DNA of 64,000 nucleotides from NCBI RefSeq assembly GCF_013299185.1, contig NZ_JAAFKG010000030.1, positions 1 through 64,000 on the forward strand, given 5' to 3'. Both the position numbers and the translations under genes were made by a program. This DNA is from Microcoleus sp. bin48.metabat.b7b8b9.023. GTDB taxonomy: Bacteria; Cyanobacteriota; Cyanobacteriia; Cyanobacteriales; Microcoleaceae. Below are positions 26,004-34,906 of the stretch, piece after piece. The notes under the pieces are model-generated. The model saw nothing but the letters and a program-made list of their open reading frames with translations. It ran no database searches and was not told the DNA's origin. Position 1 is the first letter of the stretch. The number at the start of each line of letters is the position of its first letter.

Positions 26004-29000
26004 ATGCTGCCGGAGCAACAACAGAGGATCATGGGCTACTTTATTGAGGAGGCAAAAGACCACCTCAATACGATCGAACAAGGCTTGCTCAACCTACAAG
26101 CGACGATCGAAGACCCAGAACTGGTTAACGAAGTATTTAGGGCGGCTCACTCTGTCAAAGGAGGAGCCGCAATGCTAGGTCTGACTAGCATTCAGCAAAC
26201 CTCTCACCGACTAGAAGATAGTTTTAAAATTTTAAAAGAGTGCAGCGTTAAAGTAGACCAACAGCTAGAGTCGCTGTTTTTGCGAATTTTTGACACGTTA
26301 CAAGGGCTGTTAGAGCAATTGTCGGGGCCTTTTGGGCTGACAGAGGAATTGGGAGAGCAGATGGTTCGAGAATTAGAACCTGTATTTGAAGAACTCAACG
26401 GGCACTTGGGGGGACTCGTCGGACACTGCGCTAACGATTCAGACGAAAGCAGCCCGCTGCCAATACCACAAACAGTTATGGCCCGAATGGGAGCCGGGAC
26501 GTTTAACTCATCGATGAGTTTTGCGGACTCGGATTCAGCTTACGCATCCGATCTCACAGAAACGGAAGAAACCGCGCTGCATCTGGTATTTGACTCGGAT
26601 GTGCCGGCGAGGATGCGGGAAATGCTGCAAGAGTTCAAACAGCCTGAGGGCTCTGACAGCAGGCGACAACTTAGGAATATTTGTCGGAACTTGAAACTGG
26701 CGGGGGAGGAATTTGAACTGCCCCAGTGGATAGAATTGATCGCTGTGGTAGAAAAGGCGATCGCCAACTCAGAAAATACCTACCGCACCTTAGCCCCAAC
26801 GGTCATCAAAGACATCAAACAAGCGCAAGAACAGGTACTTTTGGGTCAATCTGGGTCGATCGCACCCAGCGCCAAACTTCTGGCGCTGGTGCCGGCGGTT
26901 GTGGTTCCGGAAACAGATTTTGAAGACTTGCTGGCATTCGCTCAACCGGGTAGGTTGGGTTCAAATGCGGTCTCTGTTGAAGATGCGGCCTGGGATCTGG
27001 CTTTGGGCGGCGATTCCCCGGATGGATCGAACAAGTTGCTGCCAACAATTTCTGGGCTCAGCATAGACGAGCTGTTCGAGCAACTCGACGGCGACGAAAG
27101 TGACGATTGCGCCGGAGGTCGATCGCCGTTGGACAATGCCCCAGGGTTCGGAGAATCAGATGTAGAGACTGGTTCTTTTAGAATCTCGACGCGCACGGGC
27201 CCGGAAGTGGGCGCGGCCGAACTCAACACCTTAGCAGACTTGTTTGAAGGCGAATCTCCGGATCTCGACGGCGCTTGGGAAGAAGAAGAAGATCTGGACT
27301 ACGTACAATCTGCTTCTAGGATGCCGACGGGGGGAATCATGGAATTAGATGATGATGACAATTCCGGCGATTTTACTGATTTGTTGTTTGACGAATACGG
27401 TGAGGAAAATTCGGAAACGAATGCGAGGACTCCTTTAGAGGATCTCACGAGTTTGTTTGGGGACGATTTGCTGTTTGGAGGTGAGGCTGATGGTTCGGCG
27501 GTGGCAGCCGATCGCGAAAATGCGGGTTTAAAGCAGCCGCCAACTCGCAAACAGCTTGAAACAAACAGGCAGGGTTTGGATCGGGGAGAGGGCAGGGTCG
27601 GCATTACCAGGAGGCAAGCTGATGAAGATGCTCTCGGTACGCTTTTGGACGAAGTGGCAGCCCAAACTTCTGTTGTGACGGCAGATGCTGATTTGGATAA
27701 CTTGTTCGGCAATTTAGGCTCATCTGAGGAAGCGACTGTACCGGCAGTTTCCGAGGAGTATGCTCTCAACCCGGATGCTTTCGACGCAGAATTCTCGAAT
27801 CTACTAGCAGGTGGTGGCAATGATTCAGGGGATGTAGAAAAACTGACTGTAGCCGAAATAGATGATTTCGAGTTGCTCTCTGGGGTGGAGGAAGACTCGG
27901 ATTTCAGCGAGCTGTTGAGCATTACTTCTGATTTCCTTTCTTCTGAAGGTGAAGATGGGGAGAGCAGGGGCGATCGATCTTTAGCTACTGGCAGCACACC
28001 AAATGAGGAAAGTGGCAGCGTTTTTAATATGACATCAAATTCTGATTCTGATTCTGATTTAGATATTTCTGCGGATGGAGATTGGCTAGAAGATGCTTTT
28101 GGCCTGGAAGACGAGTCTGCACAATCGACCAACCTGGATCTGGAGGATACCGATTTAGATGCGCTGTTTGGGGAGATTACGTCGGACTCGATTTCTGAGG
28201 ATGAGGAGACTGGGCGCGATCGGCAGGCGGTTCATTCCCAAGAAGCGGCGAATTTGGCAGATCTGTTCGGTTCTGTACCTACGGGTACTGAGTATGACGG
28301 GGAAGCTTCGGAAGAAGTCGATGGGGATTGGTTGAATTTAAATGGGGATTCTCAATTGCCCAGTGCTGGTACGGCAGCGGATGAGGGGGACTTGGCGAGT
28401 TTGTTCTCGGACTCGGAGGCTACTGTTTCGGAGGCAGGCTTGACAGATTTGGCAGCGGCTGAATTGGGGCTATTGTCCGATCGTCCTGATGCGGAAATTG
28501 CCAGTGTCGAGTCTGATGAGGGCACTTTCGATTTGTTGGAGGATATGTTTGGCGAAGCGCCTCCACCGTCGGTGGATGCCGAAGCTGGTTTTGATTTGCA
28601 GGAGTTGTCGGCCGAAGTTCCTGAGAGTTTGTTCGACTCTGAAGGTGCGGATTTGTTCGATCGAGCTCAAACAGATGCGGCTAGTGAATCCGACGAGGAG
28701 GAAGATGATTTGTTTGGCGCGCTGGAAACGGATTTTGCGGCTGGCGATTTAGAGGTGATGTCGTCAGAATCTCTCGATGGGATGTTTGAGGGCGATGCTG
28801 ATTTGCTGGCAGCTCTCGAAACCGGGGCGACTCTCAACACCGAAGAGTTGGATGCTTTTGATGATTTGTTGGATTCGCTAGATGCTGGGCCTCTGGTGAC
28901 TTCGGAACTGACGGGCTTTGGCGACGATGAAGAAGAATTGAGCGCAGCCGGTGCAGCAGAGTTGGAAGATGAGTCGCTGGCGGACTTTTTTAGCGACATT

Positions 29001-31301
29001 CAATCAGGCACTGAGGATTCCGAAGGCAATTTTGACGATTTAGAAGCACTGTTACTCGCAGGCGGTGCAGGGGTGGCAATGGCAGCCTCTGGGGGAGCAA
29101 ATCCAAGTCCAGTAACGACGGAAGTTTTCTCCGATCTCGAAGATCTGCTGAGCGAGAGCGCAACTATGCCGGAAATTCCAGCACCGGCGAAAACTGCCCG
29201 CAAAGCACCACCCGCTCCTGCTGCCGAGAGCGACGACGAATTTGGTGACTTAGAAAAACTGCTGGAAGATCCCAAGGACAGCGGCCGTCAAGGCGAAACC
29301 AATATCGGACAGTCGTCGGTCAACAACAGACCCAGGCGGAATGCCCGCGCGGGCGGGTTCGGCGACCAAACCATGCGCGTACCGGTCAAGCAACTGGACA
29401 ACCTCAGCAACTTGATGGGGGAACTGGTAGTCAACCGCAACAGTTTGGAGCAAGACCAAGAACGGATGCGGCAGTTTTTGGACAATTTGCTGCACCAAGT
29501 GACGCTGCTGAGCGATGTCAGCCAACGGACTCAGGATTTCTACGAGCGGAGTCTTTTGGAGATTGCTTTGCTGGCAAACCGCCAGGGACATCGATCGGCA
29601 TGGCGCTCAGAGGAGTCGTCCCACCAACGCGAAAGCGCTTGGAGACCAGAGGAAATGGACAGGTTTACTCCTTTCCACAGTTTGGCTCAGGAGATTATCG
29701 AGCTGATCGTGCGGGTGCGGGAGTCGGCGGCGGACATTGAGTTTTTGGTGGATGAGGCGGATCAGGTGACTCGCCAACTGCGCCAAGTCACGACTCAACT
29801 GCAAGAAGGTTTGACTCGCGCCCGGATGAAGCCGTTTGCGGAGACAACGGACAGGCTGTTCCGGGCGGTGCGGGAAATTGGGATTAAGTGCGGGAAGCAG
29901 GCTCAGTTGCAGGTTGAGGGTAAGGATATTTTGATCGACAAGATGATTGTGGATCAACTTTATGACCCGATGACTCACTTGGTGAACAATGCGATTACCC
30001 ACGGAATCGAAGCGCCGGAGGTGCGTTTGGCGGCCGGGAAGCCTGCGATGGGCAGGATTACGATTCGGGCTTTCCACCAAGGGAATCAAACGGTGGTTTC
30101 GGTTTCTGACGATGGGGCTGGAATTGACCCGCAAAAGGTGAAGGCGAAGGCGATCAAGCAGAATTTGTTGACGGCGGCTCAGGCTCAGAGGATGTCTCGC
30201 TCGGAAGTTTACAATTTGCTGTTTATGCCCGGTTTCAGCACTCAGGAACAGGCGACGGAGTACGCCGGTCGGGGGGTCGGCATGAACGTTGTGGAGACCT
30301 CCTTGCACGAAATTCGGGGGACTGTGGGGATTGATTCGACGATCGGCAAAGGCACGGTATTTACCATCCGTTTGCCTCTGGTGCTGAGTATTTCTAAGGC
30401 TCTGACTTGCATTAGCGATCGAGCTCGGATTGCTTTCCCGATGGACGGAGTGGAGGACATGATCGATGTACCTCGCGATCAGGTAACGACTGGGGCAGAC
30501 GGTTTGCCTTGCATTGAGTGGCGGGGTTCGATTTTGCCGTTCCGCCCGCTGCGGGATTTGCTGGGTTACAACCGCCATTTGGGCCGGGGCAGTGTTTACG
30601 GGTTTAATACTGACGATGACATGATTTCGGTGATCGTGCTGCGGTCTGCTGGGAATTTCTTGGCGGTGCAGGTGGATCAGGTTTCGACGGAACAGGAAAT
30701 TGTGATCAAGCAGTTGGAGGGGCCTGTGCCGAAGCCGATCGGGATTGCGGGTGCTACGGTGCTCGGGGACGGCAAAATTGTGGCGATCGCCGACGTTCTG
30801 GAATTGATTGATTTGGCTACTGGCAGGCTGCGGAAGGAAGCTGGCGGTACGCTTTGGGATGAAAGTGGCGATCGGGCTGCTGCGGAGGCTGCTGAGGAGA
30901 AGACTGAGCCTACTGTGCTGATTGTGGACGATTCGATTACAGTGCGATCGCTCTTGTCGATTACTTTTGAGAAAGCTGGCTACCGAGTTGAGGAAGCTCG
31001 CGACGGTAAGGAAGCTTGGGAAAAGATGAAATCTGGCCTGCCTTGCGATATCGTGTTCTGCGATATTGAGATGCCGAGAATGGATGGTTTAGAACTGCTT
31101 TCTCGGATGCAGAAGGATGCGGTTTTGTGCGAATTGCCGATCGCGATGCTAACTTCTCGCGGTGCTGACAGACACCGCCAAATGGCTTACAGTTTGGGCG
31201 CGAAGGGTTATTTCACTAAGCCTTATTTGGAGGAACAGTTGATGGATGCTGCTGCTCGGATGCTGAAGGGTGAAGTTGTTGGTGCTCCGGCTGTTGTCTA
31301 G
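26004..31301 (+). CDS. hmpE: hybrid CheA histidine kinase (HmpE/PilL-like)
   Basis: A 1765-residue hybrid CheA that phosphorylates the motility regulators. An N-terminal Hpt domain has His49 in RAAHSVKGGAAMLGL. Residues of about 320-1090 form a very long acidic linker with recurring motifs such as LADLFG, DDLFG and LASLF. A dimerisation region starts near 1119 (MRVPVKQLDNLSNLMGELVV). The ATPase domain shows LVNNAITHGIEAPEVR, SVSDDGAGIDP and GRGVGMNVVETSL. A CheW-like domain (about 1465-1600) and a C-terminal receiver (LIVDDSITVRSLL, CDIEMPRMDGLEL, YFTKPY) complete it. AGGAATAAAACT precedes the ATG. The Hpt count is one, fewer than in some PilL proteins. Confidence 0.94.
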   Translation: MLPEQQQRIMGYFIEEAKDHLNTIEQGLLNLQATIEDPELVNEVFRAAHSVKGGAAMLGLTSIQQTSHRLEDSFKILKECSVKVDQQLESLFLRIFDTLQGLLEQLSGPFGLTEELGEQMVRELEPVFEELNGHLGGLVGHCANDSDESSPLPIPQTVMARMGAGTFNSSMSFADSDSAYASDLTETEETALHLVFDSDVPARMREMLQEFKQPEGSDSRRQLRNICRNLKLAGEEFELPQWIELIAVVEKAIANSENTYRTLAPTVIKDIKQAQEQVLLGQSGSIAPSAKLLALVPAVVVPETDFEDLLAFAQPGRLGSNAVSVEDAAWDLALGGDSPDGSNKLLPTISGLSIDELFEQLDGDESDDCAGGRSPLDNAPGFGESDVETGSFRISTRTGPEVGAAELNTLADLFEGESPDLDGAWEEEEDLDYVQSASRMPTGGIMELDDDDNSGDFTDLLFDEYGEENSETNARTPLEDLTSLFGDDLLFGGEADGSAVAADRENAGLKQPPTRKQLETNRQGLDRGEGRVGITRRQADEDALGTLLDEVAAQTSVVTADADLDNLFGNLGSSEEATVPAVSEEYALNPDAFDAEFSNLLAGGGNDSGDVEKLTVAEIDDFELLSGVEEDSDFSELLSITSDFLSSEGEDGESRGDRSLATGSTPNEESGSVFNMTSNSDSDSDLDISADGDWLEDAFGLEDESAQSTNLDLEDTDLDALFGEITSDSISEDEETGRDRQAVHSQEAANLADLFGSVPTGTEYDGEASEEVDGDWLNLNGDSQLPSAGTAADEGDLASLFSDSEATVSEAGLTDLAAAELGLLSDRPDAEIASVESDEGTFDLLEDMFGEAPPPSVDAEAGFDLQELSAEVPESLFDSEGADLFDRAQTDAASESDEEEDDLFGALETDFAAGDLEVMSSESLDGMFEGDADLLAALETGATLNTEELDAFDDLLDSLDAGPLVTSELTGFGDDEEELSAAGAAELEDESLADFFSDIQSGTEDSEGNFDDLEALLLAGGAGVAMAASGGANPSPVTTEVFSDLEDLLSESATMPEIPAPAKTARKAPPAPAAESDDEFGDLEKLLEDPKDSGRQGETNIGQSSVNNRPRRNARAGGFGDQTMRVPVKQLDNLSNLMGELVVNRNSLEQDQERMRQFLDNLLHQVTLLSDVSQRTQDFYERSLLEIALLANRQGHRSAWRSEESSHQRESAWRPEEMDRFTPFHSLAQEIIELIVRVRESAADIEFLVDEADQVTRQLRQVTTQLQEGLTRARMKPFAETTDRLFRAVREIGIKCGKQAQLQVEGKDILIDKMIVDQLYDPMTHLVNNAITHGIEAPEVRLAAGKPAMGRITIRAFHQGNQTVVSVSDDGAGIDPQKVKAKAIKQNLLTAAQAQRMSRSEVYNLLFMPGFSTQEQATEYAGRGVGMNVVETSLHEIRGTVGIDSTIGKGTVFTIRLPLVLSISKALTCISDRARIAFPMDGVEDMIDVPRDQVTTGADGLPCIEWRGSILPFRPLRDLLGYNRHLGRGSVYGFNTDDDMISVIVLRSAGNFLAVQVDQVSTEQEIVIKQLEGPVPKPIGIAGATVLGDGKIVAIADVLELIDLATGRLRKEAGGTLWDESGDRAAAEAAEEKTEPTVLIVDDSITVRSLLSITFEKAGYRVEEARDGKEAWEKMKSGLPCDIVFCDIEMPRMDGLELLSRMQKDAVLCELPIAMLTSRGADRHRQMAYSLGAKGYFTKPYLEEQLMDAAARMLKGEVVGAPAVV

Positions 31302-31677
31302 GTTGGGTAACGTGTGAATGGGTATGAGTTCTGTGAGGGCTAAAGTCCTCGCAGGACTTTTGTGCGATCGGGTTAATTAACTGTCATACTTGTAGAGTAA
31401 TATCGGATTTTTTTAACCACAGAGAGCGCAGAGGGCACAGAGAGAGAAGATAAAGATGAATAATTTATGATGCAATAAGTAAGGTTCGTAGTGTGGACTT
31501 TAGTCCGCAGTATTTTGCGGACTAAAGTCCACACTACGAACGATTTTTGTTATGGTAATCAGTCGGACGTGATATGATATCATGTCCAAAAACAGGCGAT
31601 TGAAAAAGGTACAAATCAAGCAAAAAGTTTTGAACTTGACTGCTGGTGGTTTAGATTAATTAGCAACTGGATGGATT
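31302..31677. other. intergenic with palindromic repeat
   Basis: No gene is seen. It contains the palindrome at 31484-31541 and presumably the msrB promoter. An AGAGCGCAGAGGGCACAGAG repeat near 31422 is a degenerate relative of the CTCTGCGCC repeats near 56.4 kb. Confidence 0.6.
31484..31541. repeat. palindrome of the GTTCGTAGTG(A/T)GGACTTTAGTCC family
   Basis: GTTCGTAGTGTGGACTTTAG TCCGCA is followed by its reverse complement after 5 nt, a 26-bp-arm hairpin. Related copies lie at 40885-41046 and 46209-46323. Confidence 0.85.
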
Positions 31678-32172
31678 ATGAAGAAACGATTATTTTTGAA
31701 AGCTGCTGTAGCAACAGTCAGCATGGCATGGTTGTCGTCTTGTTTGCCTGAAAATTTAGATGTTATGGCTGCTAGCAATGGTGTTTTTGAAGTTACTAAA
31801 ACTGAGGAAGAGTGGCGCAAACTTTTGACTCCGGCACAGTTTGATGTGTTGCGAAAACACGCTACTGAACGCTCTCATACTAGCATTCTCGACAAGCAAT
31901 ACGGCAAGGGAATTTATGCGTGTGCTGGGTGTGATTTGCCACTTTTTACATCCAAAACTAAATTTGATAGCGGTACTGGTTGGCCAAGTTTTTACGAACC
32001 CATCAAAGGGGCGATCGCCACATCGATCGATAATTCGCTGTTTGGGACTAGAATTGAGGTGCATTGCCGTCGCTGCGGCGGGCATTTGGGTCACGTATTT
32101 GATGACGGCCCTGCACCTACTGGGAAACGCTACTGCATGAATGGTGTTGCGATGAAATTTATTGCTGGCTGA
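31678..32172 (+). CDS. msrB: peptide-methionine (R)-S-oxide reductase MsrB, lipoprotein form
   Basis: A 164-residue MsrB that reduces the R-sulfoxide of methionine in oxidised proteins. The N-terminus MKKRLFLKAAVATVSMAWLS followed by SC is a lipoprotein-type signal with lipobox LSSC (Cys22), so it may be a membrane-anchored enzyme outside the cytoplasm; that is unusual. The catalytic domain has both zinc pairs (CAGC and CRRC), SGTGWPSF, GHLGHVFDDGP, and the catalytic Cys in RYCMNGVAMKF. It is a single gene flanked by palindromic elements. Confidence 0.9.
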   Translation: MKKRLFLKAAVATVSMAWLSSCLPENLDVMAASNGVFEVTKTEEEWRKLLTPAQFDVLRKHATERSHTSILDKQYGKGIYACAGCDLPLFTSKTKFDSGTGWPSFYEPIKGAIATSIDNSLFGTRIEVHCRRCGGHLGHVFDDGPAPTGKRYCMNGVAMKFIAG

Positions 32173-32271
32173 TATTGTTTCACGGGTAATTCTGTGGTGT
32201 GAAATCCGATAATCCTCCGCGCGCCAAATCCCAGGTGCAGGCCGATTCGTGCGGATGGTATAGTGATTTTT

Positions 32272-32526
32272 GGAGAGCATCTCAGTTTGGAATTTATAGT
32301 GCAATACGGTTTACTTAAGATGGTCATTGCGAGGAACGAAGCAATCTCCGTGTCTATGTCTCATAAGATTTTACCTCCAGGGTACTCTTAAGTAAACGGT
32401 ATTGATTTATAGTGCGTTTGGAATTTATAGTGCGAGCGTCCCCGCTCGCGAGTTGTAAAATACGCGAGCGGGGACGCTCGCACTATAAAATAAAAAAAAT
32501 GCTTTTCGCAAAAATGAGATGCTCCC
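32272..32526. repeat. composite palindromic element with GGGAGCATCTCA-type ends
   Basis: The ends GGAGAGCATCTCA (32272-32284) and TGAGATGCTCCC (32515-32526) are inverted. Inside are two further elements: 32302-32404 with 19-bp inverted ends (CAATACGGTTTACTTAAGA) and a hairpin with 26-bp arms at 32425-32488. ATTTATAGTG flanks the inner 103-bp element on both sides like a target duplication. Confidence 0.75.
32425..32488. repeat. perfect 26-bp inverted repeat
   Basis: TTATAGTGCGAGCGTCCCCG CTCGCG (32425-32450) is exactly inverted at 32463-32488 with a 12-nt loop, one of the strongest hairpins in the window. Confidence 0.9.
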
Positions 32527-32568
32527 GATTTTTGGGGCGAAAGGACGAAAGGGCGATCGAGGTTATGA

Positions 32569-33792
32569 ATGGACGCTGAAGAACTTTTAGAAAGATACGC
32601 AAAAGGCGAACGGAGCTTTCAGTCGGCTATGCTCAGAGGAGTAGACCTCAAAGGTGCAGACTTAAGTGGGATAGACTTAACATCTGCAAACTTGACAGCA
32701 GCAGAGTTGAATGAGGCTAACTTAACCGGAGCAAGGCTTAATAGTACAAACCTCACCAAGGCATCTCTGAAAGGTACAAATTTGAGGGGTTTATTAGAAG
32801 CTTCTGGTGCAAACTTCACTGATGCAGATTTGTGCGGTGCTGATTTGAGTAAATCCAATTTAAATCATGCTAAGTTTATAAATGCCAACTTGAATGAAGC
32901 AAACTTAAGTGATGCCCAACTAACTGCTGCAAACTTCACTGAAGCATCCTTGATTGAAGTGTGTTTGAGTAGAGCAAAACTCCATAGTGCAAACCTGACT
33001 CAGGCAAACTTGACTGAAGCAGACTTAAGTCGGGCAGATATAACTAGCATAAAAATCAAAGATACCAATCTTCAGGGAGCAAAGCTGCGCGGTGTGAATT
33101 TGTCTCAGCATGACTTGTCGGGCATGAATCTAGCAAATGCGGATTTAGCTGGAGCCGAATTGATACAAGTAAATCTAAGAAACGCTTGTTTGCGGGGTGC
33201 AAATTTAGAGAGAACAGGTCTTCAAAGAGCTAATTTGATGCGAGCAAATCTGGAGAAAGCCAAGCTTAAAAAAGCCGATTTGACTGAAGCACAAACTTAT
33301 GGTATGAACATCAAGGATGCAGACTTCACTGGTGCGATTATGCCTGATGGAGAATTTTACATACCGGAAACCAGTCAACAAGAATCCCAAAAAGTGACAT
33401 CTATGACGCGCAAAATTATTCGTACTGACAAAGCACCGGCACCTGTGGGCCCTTACAATCAAGCGATCGCCGCAACGGGCACTATGCTGTTTGTAGCCGG
33501 TCAAATTGCGATCGACACTAGACTAAACGATATCGTCTACACCGACGACGTGGCCAAGCAAACCGAACAAGTGATGGCCAATCTCGAAGCGATTCTCACA
33601 GAAGCCGGCGCTACTTGGTTGGATGTCGTAAAAACTACGGTTTTTCTCAAAAACATGAATGATTTTGCCGCTGTGAATGCGGTTTATGGGAAATATTTTG
33701 ATGAGAAAACTGCACCGGCGCGCGCTTGTGTGGAAGTTGCTCGTTTGCCGAAAGATGTTTTGGTAGAGATTGATTGTATTGCTGTGATTTGA
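32569..33792 (+). CDS. pentapeptide-repeat protein fused to RidA
   Basis: A 407-residue fusion. Residues of about 18-262 are pentapeptide repeats of the A(D/N)Lxx type (ADLSGIDLTSANLTAAELNE), forming a right-handed quadrilateral beta helix. After a short linker (YIPETSQQESQKV), about 279-407 is a complete RidA/YjgF domain: TRKIIRTDKAPAPVGPYNQA, LFVAGQI, and the active-site-type Arg in APARACVEVARLPKD. RidA hydrolyses reactive enamine/imine intermediates from PLP enzymes. No stop or good ribosome site separates the two parts; an internal ATG at 33402 begins exactly where free RidA proteins start. GAGG precedes the first ATG. Confidence 0.85.
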   Translation: MDAEELLERYAKGERSFQSAMLRGVDLKGADLSGIDLTSANLTAAELNEANLTGARLNSTNLTKASLKGTNLRGLLEASGANFTDADLCGADLSKSNLNHAKFINANLNEANLSDAQLTAANFTEASLIEVCLSRAKLHSANLTQANLTEADLSRADITSIKIKDTNLQGAKLRGVNLSQHDLSGMNLANADLAGAELIQVNLRNACLRGANLERTGLQRANLMRANLEKAKLKKADLTEAQTYGMNIKDADFTGAIMPDGEFYIPETSQQESQKVTSMTRKIIRTDKAPAPVGPYNQAIAATGTMLFVAGQIAIDTRLNDIVYTDDVAKQTEQVMANLEAILTEAGATWLDVVKTTVFLKNMNDFAAVNAVYGKYFDEKTAPARACVEVARLPKDVLVEIDCIAVI

Positions 33793-33809
33793 TTCGAGCT
33801 TCGTTTGAG

Positions 33810-33839
33810 ATCCCCGACAACTTCTGCAAAGTCGGGGAT
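33810..33839. terminator. bidirectional terminator hairpin
   Basis: ATCCCCGAC (33810-33818) pairs with GTCGGGGAT (33831-33839) between two convergent genes, followed on the plus strand by TTCAATATTTTG. Confidence 0.65.
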
Positions 33840-33856
33840 TTCAATATTTTGTTTGT

Positions 33857-34234
33857 TTAATGTTTTTGCAGTTCAGAAACTTGAATTTTAGGCAGTTCTT
33901 TCCATTCGGGTTCAATGGGTGAATAGCAACAGTAGCATACCGCTAAACAGTCATATTCAGCATTCGGAATTTCAGGCGTGTACTCCTCTAAACGGGAAAC
34001 TTCCCAATCTCCCCAACGAACGTGAGTGCTGGTAGAAGGGAATTTGGGATCTGCACTCTCCTTAAATTGGGCAAAGTTTCGCAGGCGATCGCCCGTTTTA
34101 GGCAGAGGTTTGTCTGAGTAGTCATAGTGTTCTGCTAGGATACTCGTGAGAGCACCTGTATGGGAAAGCAATCTATCCTCCCATCCAGGGGAAGAAAGCG
34201 ATTCTGTTTTGAAAATTATCAACCGTTTTGGCAT
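33857..34234 (-). CDS. hypothetical protein
   Basis: A 125-residue protein I do not recognise. It starts MPKRLIIFKTESLSSPGWED and contains STHVRWGDWEVSRLEEYTPE and CLAVCYCCYSPIEPEW, with three Cys close together. No signal peptide or membrane helix is visible. I prefer the ATG at 34234 since GAGAGAGG lies 9 nt before it; an ATG 33 bp upstream is in frame. It directly follows another small gene on the same strand with a 4-bp gap, so the two form an operon. Confidence 0.65.
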   Translation of the reverse strand: MPKRLIIFKTESLSSPGWEDRLLSHTGALTSILAEHYDYSDKPLPKTGDRLRNFAQFKESADPKFPSTSTHVRWGDWEVSRLEEYTPEIPNAEYDCLAVCYCCYSPIEPEWKELPKIQVSELQKH

Positions 34235-34238
34235 TGAT

Positions 34239-34466
34239 TTATTCCTCTCTCTCGTGTTGGGGTTCATATGGACTCGGTGGAAACTCTGTCAACCCTTCAA
34301 AGACACAATCAACCTTCAGTATCGAATCACTTGTTTTTTCCCATCGAATTAATTCCCATCCCTGACGCTTTGCCATTTGCTGGCATTTCTCTGGATCGGT
34401 TGCACTATGACGGCTAATATTCTCGTCGGGATCGTAGCGAGGTTTTGATGTCATCTCGATAGTCAT
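34239..34466 (-). CDS. small hypothetical protein
   Basis: A 75-residue protein of unknown function, rich in charged residues (KPRYDPDENISRHSATDPEK, CQQMAKRQGWELIRWEKT). TDPEKCQQMAKRQGWEL has the look of a short helical domain. It sits 4 bp upstream of the next gene. The first ATG may derive from an ATTGGTCATTGGTC repeat; a second in-frame ATG four codons later is an alternative start. Confidence 0.5.
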   Translation of the reverse strand: MTIEMTSKPRYDPDENISRHSATDPEKCQQMAKRQGWELIRWEKTSDSILKVDCVFEGLTEFPPSPYEPQHEREE

Positions 34467-34906
34467 TGGTCATTGGTCATTGGTCATTAGTATTTATACC
34501 AATTATCGCCTCATCTTGCAACAATCCTGAGTGTTAAGCTTGTTTCCAGAAAGACTGTTTGCAAGGTGCGTCGATCGCTCGATTGTCGATTTTTTTGAGG
34601 GATTTTTAATGGCGACACACCCTACAGCTAAGCATACTTTATATTTTATTCAGTCCGCGGAGGCGGACTTCGTTTGTATAGTAGCGGTTTCAACCGCCGA
34701 ATGATACTGAGGGGAAAGTGCGCGACTGTATGAACTTCCACAGCCGATCGCACTTTTGTCGATCTGTCGCTGTCGCGCACCTACTCCCAAATCAATCTGA
34801 AACAATCAGATTTAATCTCAATTAGCAATTACTAATTACTAATTACCAGTTACCAATCAGCAATTAGCAATTACTCCAAAAGCAATTACCAATTACCAAC
34901 TGTCAA
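34467..34906. other. intergenic, repeat-rich
   Basis: No gene is seen. Contents: ATTGGTC tandem units (about 34466-34490), the sequence GGCGACACACCCTAC near 34611 (related to copies near 49.69 kb), and AATTACCAATTAGC-type repeats (about 34820-34905) reaching the pnp stop codon. Confidence 0.65.

Noticed and set aside
27299-30578. Minus-strand frames of 277 and 323 codons opposite cheA
   Set aside because: Ser-rich and Arg/His-rich mirror translations of the acidic linker and kinase domain; not genes.
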